Source: Endobacter medicaginis
Lineage (GTDB): Bacteria; Pseudomonadota; Alphaproteobacteria; Acetobacterales; Acetobacteraceae
Assembly (NCBI RefSeq): GCF_014192375.1
Contig: NZ_JACHXV010000008.1
Location: 58,623-122,622, forward strand
Direction: 5' to 3'
Length of the DNA: 64,000 nt
Shown here: positions 47,193-56,720 of the stretch, piece after piece
How the letters are laid out: each line of letters begins with the position of its first letter
Numbering within the stretch: the first letter of the stretch is position 1
Position numbers and translations under genes: made by a program
The notes under the pieces: model-generated
What the model was told of the DNA's origin: nothing
The model's database searches: none
The model's input: the letters and a program-made list of their open reading frames with translations, nothing else

Positions 47193-49241
47193 ATGAACGA
47201 TCTGTTTTCGCAGACGCCCTCGCCTCGCCCGCAAACGACTGCGGACGTGCCGGTTCCGGCACCAAGGCGTGCCCCGCCTCGCGCGACCGAGCCGGCGGGC
47301 TACTCCGCCGCCGATATCGAGGTGCTCGAGGGACTCGAGCCTGTCCGCCGCCGTCCGGGCATGTATATCGGCGGCACCGACGACACCGCCTTCCACCACC
47401 TCGCCTCCGAGATCATCGACAATGCGATGGACGAGGTGGTGGCCGGACACGCCACCACCATCGAGGTCAGCCTCGCGCCGGACAACTGGCTGACCGTGCG
47501 CGACAACGGGCGCGGCATCCCGGTCGACGAGCACCCGAAATTCCCGGGCCTGTCGGCGCTGGAGGTGATCTTCACCACCCTGCATTCGGGCGGCAAGTTT
47601 TCCGACAAGGCCTATGCCACCGCCGGCGGCCTGCATGGCGTCGGCTCGTCGGTGGTCAATGCGCTGAGCGAGCGCCTCGAGGTGGAGGTCGCCCGCGATC
47701 GCGCGCTGTGGCGCATCGTCTATGCACGCGGCAAGGCCGAAGCGCCGCTGACAAAGGTCGGGGCGATCAACAACCGTCGCGGCACGACGCTGCGCTTCCG
47801 GCCCGATGCGGAGATCTTCGGCGCGCAGCATTTCTCGCCGGCGCGGCTCTACCGCTTCTGCCGGGCGAAGGCGTTCCTGCATCGTGGCGTGACCATCGTC
47901 TGGCGCTGCGATGCGAGCCTGCTGCGCGGTCGCAACGACATCCCCGAGACTGCCGAGCTGCATTTCCCCGGCGGGTTGCGCGACAGCCTCACCGACGAGC
48001 TCGGCGAGGCGCCTGCCCTGCTCGGCGAGCTCTGGGCCGGCGAGGCCGAGCTGCCGCGCGGGCCGAACAATGCCGCCAATGGCCGTGTCGAATGGGCAAT
48101 CGCCTGGCTGGAAAGCGGCGAATCGGCACTCTCCGCCTACTGCAACACCATCCCGACCCCGCTCGGCGGCACCCATGAGACGGGGTTCCGCAATGCGCTG
48201 CTGCGCGGCCTGCGCGCCTGGGGCGAACAGCGCAACCAGGCCAGGCGCTCGAACGCGATTACCGCCGAGGATCTGCTCGGCTGCATCGCGGCCAAGCTGT
48301 CGGTGTTCATCCGCGAGCCGCAGTTCCAGGGCCAGACCAAGGAAAAACTGACCTCGCCGGAGGCGGCGCGCCTGGTCGAGACCGCGCTGCGCGACCGTTT
48401 CGACCACTGGCTCGCCGGCCATCCCGCACAGGCGGACGGTCTGCTGGCCTTCGTCATCGAGCGCGCCGAGGACCGGCTGCGCCGTCGCGAGGCGAAGGAC
48501 ACGCCGCGCAAATCCGCCACCAACCGGCTGCGCCTGCCGGGCAAGCTGGTGGACTGCACGCGGTCGAACACGGCCGAGACCGAGATTTTCCTCGTCGAGG
48601 GTGATTCCGCCGGCGGCTCGGCCAAGCAGGCGCGCTCGCGCGAGACGCAGGCGATCCTGCCGCTGCGGGGCAAGATCCTCAATGTCGCCTCAGCCTCGAC
48701 CGAGAAACTGCGTCAGAACCAGGAACTGCGCGATCTGGTCGAGGCGCTGGGCTGCGGGGTCGGTGAGCGGTTCGATCTCTCCCGCCTGCGCTACGGCCGC
48801 GTCATCATCATGACCGATGCCGATGTCGATGGCGCGCACATCGCCTCGCTGCTGATGACCTTCTTCTACCGCGAGCTGCCCGAGCTCATCCGCGCCGGGC
48901 ATCTCTATCTCGCCCGCCCACCGCTCTACCGGCTCACCCAGGGGGCAAAGACGGTCTATGCGATGGACGATGCCGACCGCGAGCGCCGGCTGAAGCGCGA
49001 TTTCAAGCCCGGCGCGAAGGTCGAGACCAGCCGCTTCAAGGGTCTCGGCGAAATGCCGCCGGACGATCTCAAGCGCACCACGATGGACCCGAAGCAGCGC
49101 ACCCTGCTCAAGGTCTGCATCCCCCCTGAGCAGCGCGCCGAGACCTCGACGCTGGTGGAGAGCCTGATGGGTCGCAAGCCGGAACTGCGCTTCCAGTTCA
49201 TCCAGGATCATGCCCGCCAGGTCGAGGAGCTTGATGTCTGA
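47193..49241 (+). CDS. parE: DNA topoisomerase IV subunit B
   Basis: A 682-residue type IIA topoisomerase ATPase subunit. GHKL motifs are visible (EIIDNAMDEV, DNGRGIPV, GGLHGVGSSVVNAL), and the TOPRIM domain has EGDSAGGSAK, PLRGKILN and the DADVDGAHI metal aspartates. With ParC it decatenates daughter chromosomes. Length and the lack of the GyrB insert favour ParE over GyrB. It starts 57 nt after the secreted protein gene; the first 40 residues are a variable tail. Confidence 0.95.
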   Translation: MNDLFSQTPSPRPQTTADVPVPAPRRAPPRATEPAGYSAADIEVLEGLEPVRRRPGMYIGGTDDTAFHHLASEIIDNAMDEVVAGHATTIEVSLAPDNWLTVRDNGRGIPVDEHPKFPGLSALEVIFTTLHSGGKFSDKAYATAGGLHGVGSSVVNALSERLEVEVARDRALWRIVYARGKAEAPLTKVGAINNRRGTTLRFRPDAEIFGAQHFSPARLYRFCRAKAFLHRGVTIVWRCDASLLRGRNDIPETAELHFPGGLRDSLTDELGEAPALLGELWAGEAELPRGPNNAANGRVEWAIAWLESGESALSAYCNTIPTPLGGTHETGFRNALLRGLRAWGEQRNQARRSNAITAEDLLGCIAAKLSVFIREPQFQGQTKEKLTSPEAARLVETALRDRFDHWLAGHPAQADGLLAFVIERAEDRLRRREAKDTPRKSATNRLRLPGKLVDCTRSNTAETEIFLVEGDSAGGSAKQARSRETQAILPLRGKILNVASASTEKLRQNQELRDLVEALGCGVGERFDLSRLRYGRVIIMTDADVDGAHIASLLMTFFYRELPELIRAGHLYLARPPLYRLTQGAKTVYAMDDADRERRLKRDFKPGAKVETSRFKGLGEMPPDDLKRTTMDPKQRTLLKVCIPPEQRAETSTLVESLMGRKPELRFQFIQDHARQVEELDV

Positions 49242-49332
49242 GCCTCGTTCCCCTGACTGGGCTCCGCCGGGCAGATAGGCTGGGGTCGGATCGGTGCTCC
49301 GACGGCGTCGATGTCAGGCGCAGTGCGGACGG

Positions 49333-50235
49333 TCAGGATGCCTTGCGCACCGGCAACGGCATCTCGCACAGCCCGACATGGCCCGGCATGTGCACGAACC
49401 ACGCGCTGCGCGGCCCACGCTCATAGGCGAGCACCGCACGGTAGCTCGCACTGTCGGTGCGCAACGCCCGCAGGTCGAGCCGCGCGGCCACCGGCACATC
49501 CGAGCCGATCCGGACCGGACCGACCGGCACATCCATCGAGCGATCGGTGTAGAAGCCGAGCGGCCCGGTGCCCCGCTTCAGGCTGGACAGCCGCTCCATC
49601 CCCCACACCACCCGGCCGACGAGCGTGACATTGCCGTCCAGCGCCCGCGGCGACTGGCCGATCACCGCATAGAGTTCCGAGCCGTTGCCGCTGTCGGGCG
49701 CAGTGTCGCGCCCCACCCCGACCATGCCGTAGCAATGCGCGAGTCCCACCCGCCCGGCGGTCCCGGCAATCGGGAAGCCGTCCGACAGCCCGACGCGGGA
49801 AGCGTAGGGATCGGCATCCGGCAGATCGGTGATCTCGAGACCGGACGCTGGACGATCGACCTCCATCGGCAGGGTGACAGCGGCGTCGCCGAGCGGACGC
49901 GGGTGCTCGTCCTTCGACGGATGCGGATCCTCGGCCGCCGGATCGGCCCATTGCACGACATAATTGTCCTGCACCCGTACCACCGCAGCGGTGTCGAAAT
50001 AGCCCGATCGGGCCAGTCGCAGGATGTTGGCCACCGCCCTGGGGGCGAAATCCGGCGCCAGCTCGATCACCACCGGGCCGCCGTCGACGGTCAGGTAGAG
50101 GCTGCGCGCCGGATCGATCCTGCGCCAGTCGGCAGCAGGCGCGTGGTCGAGGATCGCCTGCAGCGACGGCTCGGACGCCGCCTGTGCCGGGCCGGCCAGC
50201 CCGCACAGCGCCACCGCCAGCCGCCCCAGGCGCAT
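49333..50235 (-). CDS. Periplasmic cyclophilin-type peptidyl-prolyl isomerase
   Basis: A 300-residue precursor with a signal peptide (MRLGRLAVALCGLAGPAQA) and a cyclophilin domain: DGGPVVIELAPDFAPRAVAN, the core VVRVQDNYVVQWADP, and GLAHCYGMVGVGRD. The barrel is interrupted by an insert rich in Asp and Pro (AAEDPHPSKDEHPRP), typical of larger bacterial cyclophilins. It should fold proteins in the periplasm. Its ATG overlaps the stop of nuoM by 1 nt, so the two are co-transcribed, an unusual pairing. Confidence 0.88.
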   Translation of the reverse strand: MRLGRLAVALCGLAGPAQAASEPSLQAILDHAPAADWRRIDPARSLYLTVDGGPVVIELAPDFAPRAVANILRLARSGYFDTAAVVRVQDNYVVQWADPAAEDPHPSKDEHPRPLGDAAVTLPMEVDRPASGLEITDLPDADPYASRVGLSDGFPIAGTAGRVGLAHCYGMVGVGRDTAPDSGNGSELYAVIGQSPRALDGNVTLVGRVVWGMERLSSLKRGTGPLGFYTDRSMDVPVGPVRIGSDVPVAARLDLRALRTDSASYRAVLAYERGPRSAWFVHMPGHVGLCEMPLPVRKAS

Positions 50236-51737
50236 CAGCGGAACTGGGCGGACGGAGCGATCGAGGCCACCGCCTCCGGATGCGCGAACGCCATCACCCG
50301 CGGATTGAACACCCGGGTGAAGCTGGTCGGATAGACGCCCATCCACAACACGATCAGCGCCAGCGGCACCAAGGCGGCCAGCTCGACGCCGGCGAGGTCG
50401 CGGCTGGTGGCGGGCGTGCCCGCGAGCGCGCCGCGCGGGGCACCGAAAAAGCTGCGCCAGTAGAGCATCAGCATGTAGATCGCGCCCAGGATCATTCCCG
50501 ATCCGGCCAGCAGCGCGGTCCAGAACCCGATATGGATCGCACCCGCGATCACCAGCAGCTCGCCGACAAACCCGCCGGTGCCCGGCAGCCCGATGCCGGC
50601 CATCGCGAACAGCATCGCCAGCAGGGCGAGCTTCGGCATCGAACCGGCGGCGCCCCCGAAGCCCGCCAGCTCGCGGGTGCCGGTGCGCAGGGCAAGCATG
50701 CCGAGGGCCAGGAACATGCCGGCGATGATGATGCCGTGCGCGAGCATCTGGAACAGCGCCCCGTCGATGCCCTCGGCGTTGAGCGTGAACAGCCCGATCG
50801 CGACGATGCCCATATGCGAATAGCTCGACCAGGCGATCACCTGCTTCATGTCGGTTTGCGCCAACGCGATGACCGCCGCGTAGATCACCGCGACGATGCC
50901 GAGCGCGATCAGGATCGGTGCGAAGCGATGTGCGGCGTCCGGCAGCAGCAGGATGGCGAAGCGCAGCAGCCCGTAGGCGCCGGCCTTGGCTAGGACGCCC
51001 GAAAGCAGCGCGGTCACCGGCGCCGGCGCTTCGCCATAGGCCGAAGGCAGCCAGCCATGCAGCGGGAAGATCGGCAGCTTGACGCCGAAAGCGAGCACGA
51101 AACCGACGAACAGCCAGGCTTGCACGGCGGGGGCGAAATGCGTCCCCATCAGCACCGGCAGGTCGGTGGTACCGGTCGCCTGCCACAGATAGACGACGTC
51201 CAGCAGCATGAACAGCGAGCCGCCGAAGGTGAACAGGAAGAACCGCACCGACGCCGCCACCCGCGCCGGCCCGCCCCAGATGCCGATCAGCAGCGCGCCC
51301 GGGATCAGGGTCGCCTCATAGAAGATGTAGAACAACACCAGGTCCAGCGAGGAGAACAGCCCGACCAGCGCGGTCTCCAGCAGCAGCAGCGCGATCATGT
51401 AATCGCGCACCCGCTGGGTGATGATGCGCCATCCCGCCAGGATCGACACCGGCACCAGCAGCGTCGACAGCACCACGAACAACAGCGAGATGCCATCGAG
51501 GCCGGTGTGATACGTCACCCCGAACCCGCCCAGCCAGGCCAACCTGGTCTGCGCCTGGAACCCGACCGCGTGCGGGTTGAACACCGCCCACAGCCCCAGC
51601 GAGAGCAGGAAGTTCACCCCGCTCACCCCGAGCCCGATCGCCCGCGCAACACCATCCGCCTTCGGTACCGCCAGCAGCGCCAATGCGCCCAGCAGAGGCA
51701 GATAAAGCACGATGGTCAGCAGCAGCGAGGAGGACAT
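50235..51737 (-). CDS. NuoM-like proton-translocating subunit (complex I subunit M family)
   Basis: A 500-residue membrane protein with about 14 helices of the NuoM/Mrp-antiporter family. The conserved glutamate is in LFYIFYEATLIPG, a lysine in FGVKLPIFPLHGWLPSAYGEAPAP, and a second lysine in ALAQTDMKQVIAWSSYSHMG. In complex I this subunit pumps protons. No other nuo gene is nearby: it is flanked by mutL and a cyclophilin. It is thus either a relocated nuoM or part of another system. ATG 51737 gives the family-typical start. Confidence 0.9.
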   Translation of the reverse strand: MSSSLLLTIVLYLPLLGALALLAVPKADGVARAIGLGVSGVNFLLSLGLWAVFNPHAVGFQAQTRLAWLGGFGVTYHTGLDGISLLFVVLSTLLVPVSILAGWRIITQRVRDYMIALLLLETALVGLFSSLDLVLFYIFYEATLIPGALLIGIWGGPARVAASVRFFLFTFGGSLFMLLDVVYLWQATGTTDLPVLMGTHFAPAVQAWLFVGFVLAFGVKLPIFPLHGWLPSAYGEAPAPVTALLSGVLAKAGAYGLLRFAILLLPDAAHRFAPILIALGIVAVIYAAVIALAQTDMKQVIAWSSYSHMGIVAIGLFTLNAEGIDGALFQMLAHGIIIAGMFLALGMLALRTGTRELAGFGGAAGSMPKLALLAMLFAMAGIGLPGTGGFVGELLVIAGAIHIGFWTALLAGSGMILGAIYMLMLYWRSFFGAPRGALAGTPATSRDLAGVELAALVPLALIVLWMGVYPTSFTRVFNPRVMAFAHPEAVASIAPSAQFR

Positions 51738-51805
51738 CTGAGGTTCCGGTACGGTCTCGATCGCGTCCGTTCTAGAACATGATCGTTGCGGGCGAAACTG
51801 GCGCG

Positions 51806-53599
51806 CTACCGCCGCCCGAACAGTGTCTCGATCTGTGCCTTTGACAGCTTCAGATAGGTCGGCCGGCCGTGACTGCATGTCGCGGCCCGCGGGGTCGTTT
51901 CCATCTGGCGCAACAGCGCGTCCATCTCGGCGCGGTCCAGCCGGCGGCCGGCGCGGATGGAGCCGTGACAGGCGAGGCGCGCCAACGCCGCATCCAGCCG
52001 GCGTTCGAGCGCGTCCGCCTCCAGTGCGTCGCTCAGCGGGTCGGCCTCGAGCTGCTCGGCGAGGTCGCGCAGCAGGGGGGTCGGGTCGGGTGCGCCCAGC
52101 AGCGCCGGCAGCGCACGGACCAGGACCGCGCCGCCGCCGAACGCTTCGATCTCCACGCCGAGCCGCGCGAGCAGCGATGCCTGCCCGGCCAACGCCGCCG
52201 CGTGGCCGGGCGGCAGATCCACCACCAGCGGCATCAGCAGCCGTTGCGCCCGCACGCCGCCTTCGAGATACTGGGCGTGCAGGCGCTCGTGCGTCAGCCG
52301 CTCATGGGCGGCGTGCTGGTCGACCAGCACCAAGGACCCGTCCGCGGCCACCGCGATCACATAGGTATCGAGCACCTGCGCGACCGGCGCGCCGAGCGGA
52401 TAGCCCGCCACCGCCTCCGGCACCTCGGCGGGAGCGGGCAGCACGCGCGCGCTCGGTGCGCCGAGCTCGAACCGCGCCGCCGGCCGCGACGCATAGGCGA
52501 GCGTCGCCTCGGCGAAGCCTGATGCCGCCGGGACCGGCTCGGGGGGAGCCCAGATCGCGCCGCCAGGCCGGCGCATCTGGGTCAGCGCCGACGCCGAGCC
52601 CACCGCCAGCCCGAGCGCGCGGCGCAGCGTCCCGATCACCAGCGCACGCACCGTCTCCGGCTCGGCGAAGCGCAACTCGGTCTTGGCAGGGTGGACATTG
52701 ACGTCGAGACGATCGACCGGAATGTCGAGATAGAGCGCGGCCACCGGATGGCGGCCGGCGGCGATGACGTCGCGATAGGCGACGCGGACCGCACTTCGCA
52801 GCATCGGATCGGCGACCGGGCGGCCATTGACGACCAGCGAGATCCCGTTCGCCGTGCTGCGCGTGGTGGCCGGGCCGGCGGCCAGCCCGGTCAGGCGCAT
52901 GCCGTCGCGCGCGCCGTCGATCAGCCGCCAGGGCTCGTCGCGGCCATAGGCGTCAGCCTCGCCGAGCAGGGCGGCGATACGGTCATCCCGCGCCTGCGCG
53001 GGCAGGTCGAAGACCACCCGTGCATCGACACTCAGCCGGAATGCAACGCCCGGCGCGGCAAGGGCCAGACGACGCAGACCCTGGATGACGTGCTCGGCCT
53101 CGACGCGCGGGCTGCGCAGGAACTTCCGCCGCGCCGGAGTGGCGAAGAACAGATCCTCGACGCAGACGCGGGTGCCTTTCACGCCCGGGTGCGGGGCGGC
53201 CGGGGCGATGACGCCGCCGGCGACCGTGATCTTCCAGGCCTCGCTTGCGCCTTCGGGCCGCGAGATCAGCGACAGCCGCGCCGCGGCCCCGATCGAGGGG
53301 AGCGCCTCGCCGCGAAACCCGAGCGTCGCGATCCGCACCAGACTCTCATCGACAAGCTTGGAGGTGCAATGACGCTCGATGGCGAGGCCGAGTTCGGACG
53401 GCGACATGCCGCACCCGTCATCGACCACCTCCAGCCAGTCGATGCCGCCATTGCGAAGGCAGACCTCGATGCGGGTGGCACCGGCATCGAGCGCATTCTC
53501 GACCAGCTCCTTGGCCGCTGCCGCCGGCCGCTCGATCACCTCGCCGGCGGCGATGCGATCGACGATGTGGTCGGGAAGACGCCGAAGCGCGGAAATCAG
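51806..53599 (-). CDS. mutL: DNA mismatch repair protein MutL (non-canonical start)
   Basis: A MutL of about 597 residues with the GHKL ATPase (RIAAGEVIERPAAAAKELV, ENALDAG, DDGCGM) and an endonuclease-type C-terminus: LVDQHAAHERLTHE fits DQHA-x2-E-x4-E, with ACHGSIRAGRRL and CSHGRP also present. The first ATG/GTG/TTG in frame is GTG 53539, which falls inside RIAAGEVIERP and would remove about 20 conserved residues. The frame continues upstream as ISALRRLPDHIVDRIAAGE, so translation probably starts at CTG 53599 or ATT 53596, overlapping the stop of the lipoprotein gene. Confidence 0.92.
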   Translation of the reverse strand: MISALRRLPDHIVDRIAAGEVIERPAAAAKELVENALDAGATRIEVCLRNGGIDWLEVVDDGCGMSPSELGLAIERHCTSKLVDESLVRIATLGFRGEALPSIGAAARLSLISRPEGASEAWKITVAGGVIAPAAPHPGVKGTRVCVEDLFFATPARRKFLRSPRVEAEHVIQGLRRLALAAPGVAFRLSVDARVVFDLPAQARDDRIAALLGEADAYGRDEPWRLIDGARDGMRLTGLAAGPATTRSTANGISLVVNGRPVADPMLRSAVRVAYRDVIAAGRHPVAALYLDIPVDRLDVNVHPAKTELRFAEPETVRALVIGTLRRALGLAVGSASALTQMRRPGGAIWAPPEPVPAASGFAEATLAYASRPAARFELGAPSARVLPAPAEVPEAVAGYPLGAPVAQVLDTYVIAVAADGSLVLVDQHAAHERLTHERLHAQYLEGGVRAQRLLMPLVVDLPPGHAAALAGQASLLARLGVEIEAFGGGAVLVRALPALLGAPDPTPLLRDLAEQLEADPLSDALEADALERRLDAALARLACHGSIRAGRRLDRAEMDALLRQMETTPRAATCSHGRPTYLKLSKAQIETLFGRR

Positions 53600-54147
53600 A
53601 ACAGGCCGAGAAAGGAGGATTTCTTCGGCGCCGGCTGCACGGGCGTGGCACCGCTGGTCGGGCTGACACCCTGCTGGGCCGCGCCTTGCAGGCGCTTGCT
53701 CTCCTTCGGCGCGTCGACCAGCGGATTCTGGCCGACCGGCGGCTTCCAGAACATGATGCCGTCGACGAAACTGCGATCGGGGCTGTCGAGCTCGCCATTC
53801 ACTCCGGCACGGCCGAGGCTCGGATCGGGGGTGCCTGCCTGTGCGAGCATCGCCTGCTGGCCGGGGCTGGACGCGGCCGCATCGCCCTTGATCGCCACGT
53901 CGGGGGCGAGGGTCTCCAGCGCCTGGTTGCGCTGATCGGCGAGCTGCGGACGCGGTGCGCCGGGGGTCGGTGTCGGCAGACGCTCCGATGGCGGCAGCGA
54001 CAGCGGTGGCTGGGTGGTGACGGCAAATTCGTCAGGCGAGTTGCGGCTCAGCCCGAAGCTGCGCTCGAGCTGCTCGCCCGAACAGGCCGAAAGGCCGCAG
54101 AGCGCGGTCGCGGCGAGGCTGAGGACGGTGAGGCGCGCGGCGTTCAT
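53596..54147 (-). CDS. DUF3035 lipoprotein
   Basis: A 183-residue precursor with lipobox LSAC at about 19-22. The mature part starts SGEQLERSFGLSRNSPDEFAV, then TTQPPLSLPP, the signature of alphaproteobacterial DUF3035 lipoproteins. The remainder is proline-rich and disordered-looking, ending KKSSFLGLF. The family is often found after lspA and may act in the outer-membrane assembly machinery, though its role is not established. Here it lies 2.6 kb from lspA, with a sugar transporter and reductase in between. Its stop overlaps the mutL start region. Confidence 0.85.
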   Translation of the reverse strand: MNAARLTVLSLAATALCGLSACSGEQLERSFGLSRNSPDEFAVTTQPPLSLPPSERLPTPTPGAPRPQLADQRNQALETLAPDVAIKGDAAASSPGQQAMLAQAGTPDPSLGRAGVNGELDSPDRSFVDGIMFWKPPVGQNPLVDAPKESKRLQGAAQQGVSPTSGATPVQPAPKKSSFLGLF

Positions 54148-54261
54148 GTCAGGCAAAACTCGATCTGCTGGCGGGCTTTGCGACCCTTGCGGGCCGCGTA
54201 GCCTTTTAGCGTCGAATCGAAGCCAGCGGCAACAAAGCCGCGCCCGGGCCGAAGCGTCTGC

Positions 54262-55089
54262 TCAGAAGCTGTCGGGGTCCGGCCCGACACGCTCGCCGGT
54301 GCCGAGACCGGCAATCGCCGCCATATCGTCCTCGCTGAGGCCGAAATCGAAGATGTCGATGTTCTGCGCGATCCGCGACGGGGTAGCGGATTTCGGAATC
54401 GCCACCACGCCACGCTGCATGTGCCAGCGCAGGATCACCTGTCCGGGGCTTCTGTCGAGTCGGGCGGCGATGGCGCCGATCACCGGATCGTCGACCGCGC
54501 CCTGCGCGAGCGGGCTCCAGGCTTCGGTGACGATGCTATGCGCCTGATGGTAGGCGACCAGCTCGTCCTGGGGCAGTTTCGGGTGCAGTTCGATCTGGTT
54601 GAGTGCCGGGATGATGCCGCTGGTCTCGGCGAGACGGTCGAGATGGGCGATCTGGAAGTTCGATACCCCGATCGCCTTCGCGCGCCCCTCGGCGTGGATG
54701 CGCTCGAACGCCTTCCAGGTCTCTTCGTAGAGCCCGCGACGCGCCTGCGGCCAGTGAATCAGATAGAGATCGACATGATCGAGGCCGAGGCGGTCCAGCG
54801 AGGCATCGAAGGCGCGCAGCGTGCTGTCATAGCCCTGGTCGTCGTTCCACAGCTTGGTGGTCACGAATAGGTCCTCGCGCCGGATACCGCCGTCGATCGC
54901 GGCGGCGAGCGCGCGGCCCACCCCGGTCTCGTTGCGGTAGATCATCGCCGTGTCGATGCTGCGGTAGCCGGCATCGATGGCGAGGCCGACGCAGTGCGCC
55001 GCCTCGTCGTCGCTGATCTTCCACACACCGTAGCCAAGCTGGGGGATCGCACCGCCCTGGCTGAGCGCGATCGATGGAACATGAGGCAT
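54262..55089 (-). CDS. Aldo/keto reductase
   Basis: A 275-residue AKR of the 2,5-diketo-D-gluconate reductase type. The catalytic tetrad is visible: Asp and Tyr in SIDTAMIYRNETGVG, Lys in FVTTKLWND and His in VDLYLIHWPQ. NADPH-site residues occur in AIPKSATPSRIAQNIDIF. It reduces aldehydes or keto-sugars. GGAAGGGAAAG precedes ATG 55089, 19 nt after the sugar transporter stop, so the two probably handle one sugar. Confidence 0.92.
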   Translation of the reverse strand: MPHVPSIALSQGGAIPQLGYGVWKISDDEAAHCVGLAIDAGYRSIDTAMIYRNETGVGRALAAAIDGGIRREDLFVTTKLWNDDQGYDSTLRAFDASLDRLGLDHVDLYLIHWPQARRGLYEETWKAFERIHAEGRAKAIGVSNFQIAHLDRLAETSGIIPALNQIELHPKLPQDELVAYHQAHSIVTEAWSPLAQGAVDDPVIGAIAARLDRSPGQVILRWHMQRGVVAIPKSATPSRIAQNIDIFDFGLSEDDMAAIAGLGTGERVGPDPDSF

Positions 55090-55108
55090 CGTCTGTCTTT
55101 CCCTTCCT

Positions 55109-56635
55109 TCAGGCAGCGGCTTCGTCGCCATAGCCCTCGGCGGTGATGCGGTTGTGACCGCGGGTCGGACGGAAGGTCCCGTCCTGAAGTGCTGCCTCGA
55201 TGTCCTCGAGGCTGGCTCCGGCGGTCTCCGGCACGAAGAACCACACGAAGGCGAAGGACAGCGCATTCACCGCGGCATAGAACCACATCGTGCCGCCGAG
55301 CCCGATCCAGCCGACCATCGACAGCGCGGTGCCGGTGACCAGCAGATCCGAGCCCCACAGCACCGCCGCGTGCAGCGAGGTCGCCTGACCCCGCATCGAC
55401 AGCGGGAACATCTCCGCCCCCAGCAGCCAGCCGACCACCTGGATCGAGCCCGAGTTGAACAGCATGAAGGCGAGCAGGAAGCCCACGATCAGCCAGCCCT
55501 CGACACCGCCCGGGGCGTGCGCCTTGGCGTCACCGGTCGCGCCGGTCAACCAGAACATCACCCCCAGCCCGATCAGCGACAGCACCGAGCCCGGCGTCAT
55601 CAGCAGCATCAGCCGCCGCCGGCCGATGCGATCGACGAAGCGCGAGCCGAGGAAGGTCATGATCAGATACACCGTCGCCACGCCCAGCGAGGCGAGCAGG
55701 GCGGAAGACGCGCCGAAGCCGACGCCGGAGAGGAAGGTCGGCGCGTAGTAGATCATCATCTCCAGCCCGCCGCACTGGGTGAAGAACGCGACCCCGAGGG
55801 CCGCGACCAGTGCCGGACGCACCCAGGGCTGGGCGAGGCCACGCCAGCCACGATTCTCGGGGCGGGTGTCGTGTGCGACGCGATGGATCTGCTCGGCCTC
55901 GTGTCGGATCTCGCGTCGGCTGTCGCGCAGCCTGGCGAGTTCGTCGAGCGCCTCGCCCATGCCGACATTCTCCGCCGTCCAGCGCGGCGATTTCGGCATG
56001 AAGAACATCGAGAGGCAGACGATTGCCGCCGGGATCGCGGCAATGACCACCATCGTGCGCCAAGACCACGCCTCGCGCAGGGTGAAGCCGACGATGTTGG
56101 CGAACAGGATGCCGACTCCGATGGCAATGTTGAACATCGTCACCAGCGTGCCCCGCCGGTCGGTGGGGGCGAGCTCGGAGATATACATCGGTACCACCTG
56201 GGTGGCACCGCCGACGGCAAGACCGAGCAGCACGCGGGAAGCGATCAGCCAGTCCACCGTGGGCGAGAGCGCGCAGGCGACGGCGCCGGCGACGAACACG
56301 GCGGTGACGATCATCACCGTGCGCCGACGGCCGATGGTCTCGGAAATCCAGCCGGTGGCCAGTGCGCCGATCACCGCGCCGGCGAGAATCGCGGACGCCA
56401 CCATCTCCTGCACGTTCGGGGAGATGTGGAACTCGTGGGTGATCAGCAACAGCGCGCCGGAAATGATGCCGGTGTCATAGCCGTACAGACCACCGCAGAC
56501 CGCGGCGATCATCGCGGCCAGGAACAGCGTCCGCCCCGCTCCTTGCGGAATCTCGAGCCCGGCCACCGCCTTGGTGACCGTCTTTCGTGAGATATCCTTT
56601 GGATCAACCCCGCTGAGGTCCTGCGTCTCGCTCAA
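55109..56635 (-). CDS. Sugar porter family MFS transporter
   Basis: A 508-residue 12-helix transporter with the sugar-porter signatures: GGLYGYDTGIISGALL (helix 1), GRRRTVM (loop 2-3), RVLLGLAVGGATQVVPMYISELAP (helix 4-5), SPRWTAENVG (loop 6) and PETAGASLEDIE (C-terminus). Relatives take up galactose, xylose or glucose by proton symport. The exact sugar is not readable, but the downstream aldo/keto reductase suggests an aldose. Confidence 0.95.
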   Translation of the reverse strand: MSETQDLSGVDPKDISRKTVTKAVAGLEIPQGAGRTLFLAAMIAAVCGGLYGYDTGIISGALLLITHEFHISPNVQEMVASAILAGAVIGALATGWISETIGRRRTVMIVTAVFVAGAVACALSPTVDWLIASRVLLGLAVGGATQVVPMYISELAPTDRRGTLVTMFNIAIGVGILFANIVGFTLREAWSWRTMVVIAAIPAAIVCLSMFFMPKSPRWTAENVGMGEALDELARLRDSRREIRHEAEQIHRVAHDTRPENRGWRGLAQPWVRPALVAALGVAFFTQCGGLEMMIYYAPTFLSGVGFGASSALLASLGVATVYLIMTFLGSRFVDRIGRRRLMLLMTPGSVLSLIGLGVMFWLTGATGDAKAHAPGGVEGWLIVGFLLAFMLFNSGSIQVVGWLLGAEMFPLSMRGQATSLHAAVLWGSDLLVTGTALSMVGWIGLGGTMWFYAAVNALSFAFVWFFVPETAGASLEDIEAALQDGTFRPTRGHNRITAEGYGDEAAA

Positions 56636-56720
56636 ATGCCTCGTCCTTTCGACCGACTTGCGCGGTCCGAGGCCCTCCGGAAGCGGTCAGCGCCCGGATT
56701 GCGAAGGTTTCACGCACCGG

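Noticed and set aside
53539..53541. GTG 53539 as the mutL start
   Set aside because: It would delete the conserved residues up to RIAAGE needed for the ATPase fold, although a standard gene caller would choose it.
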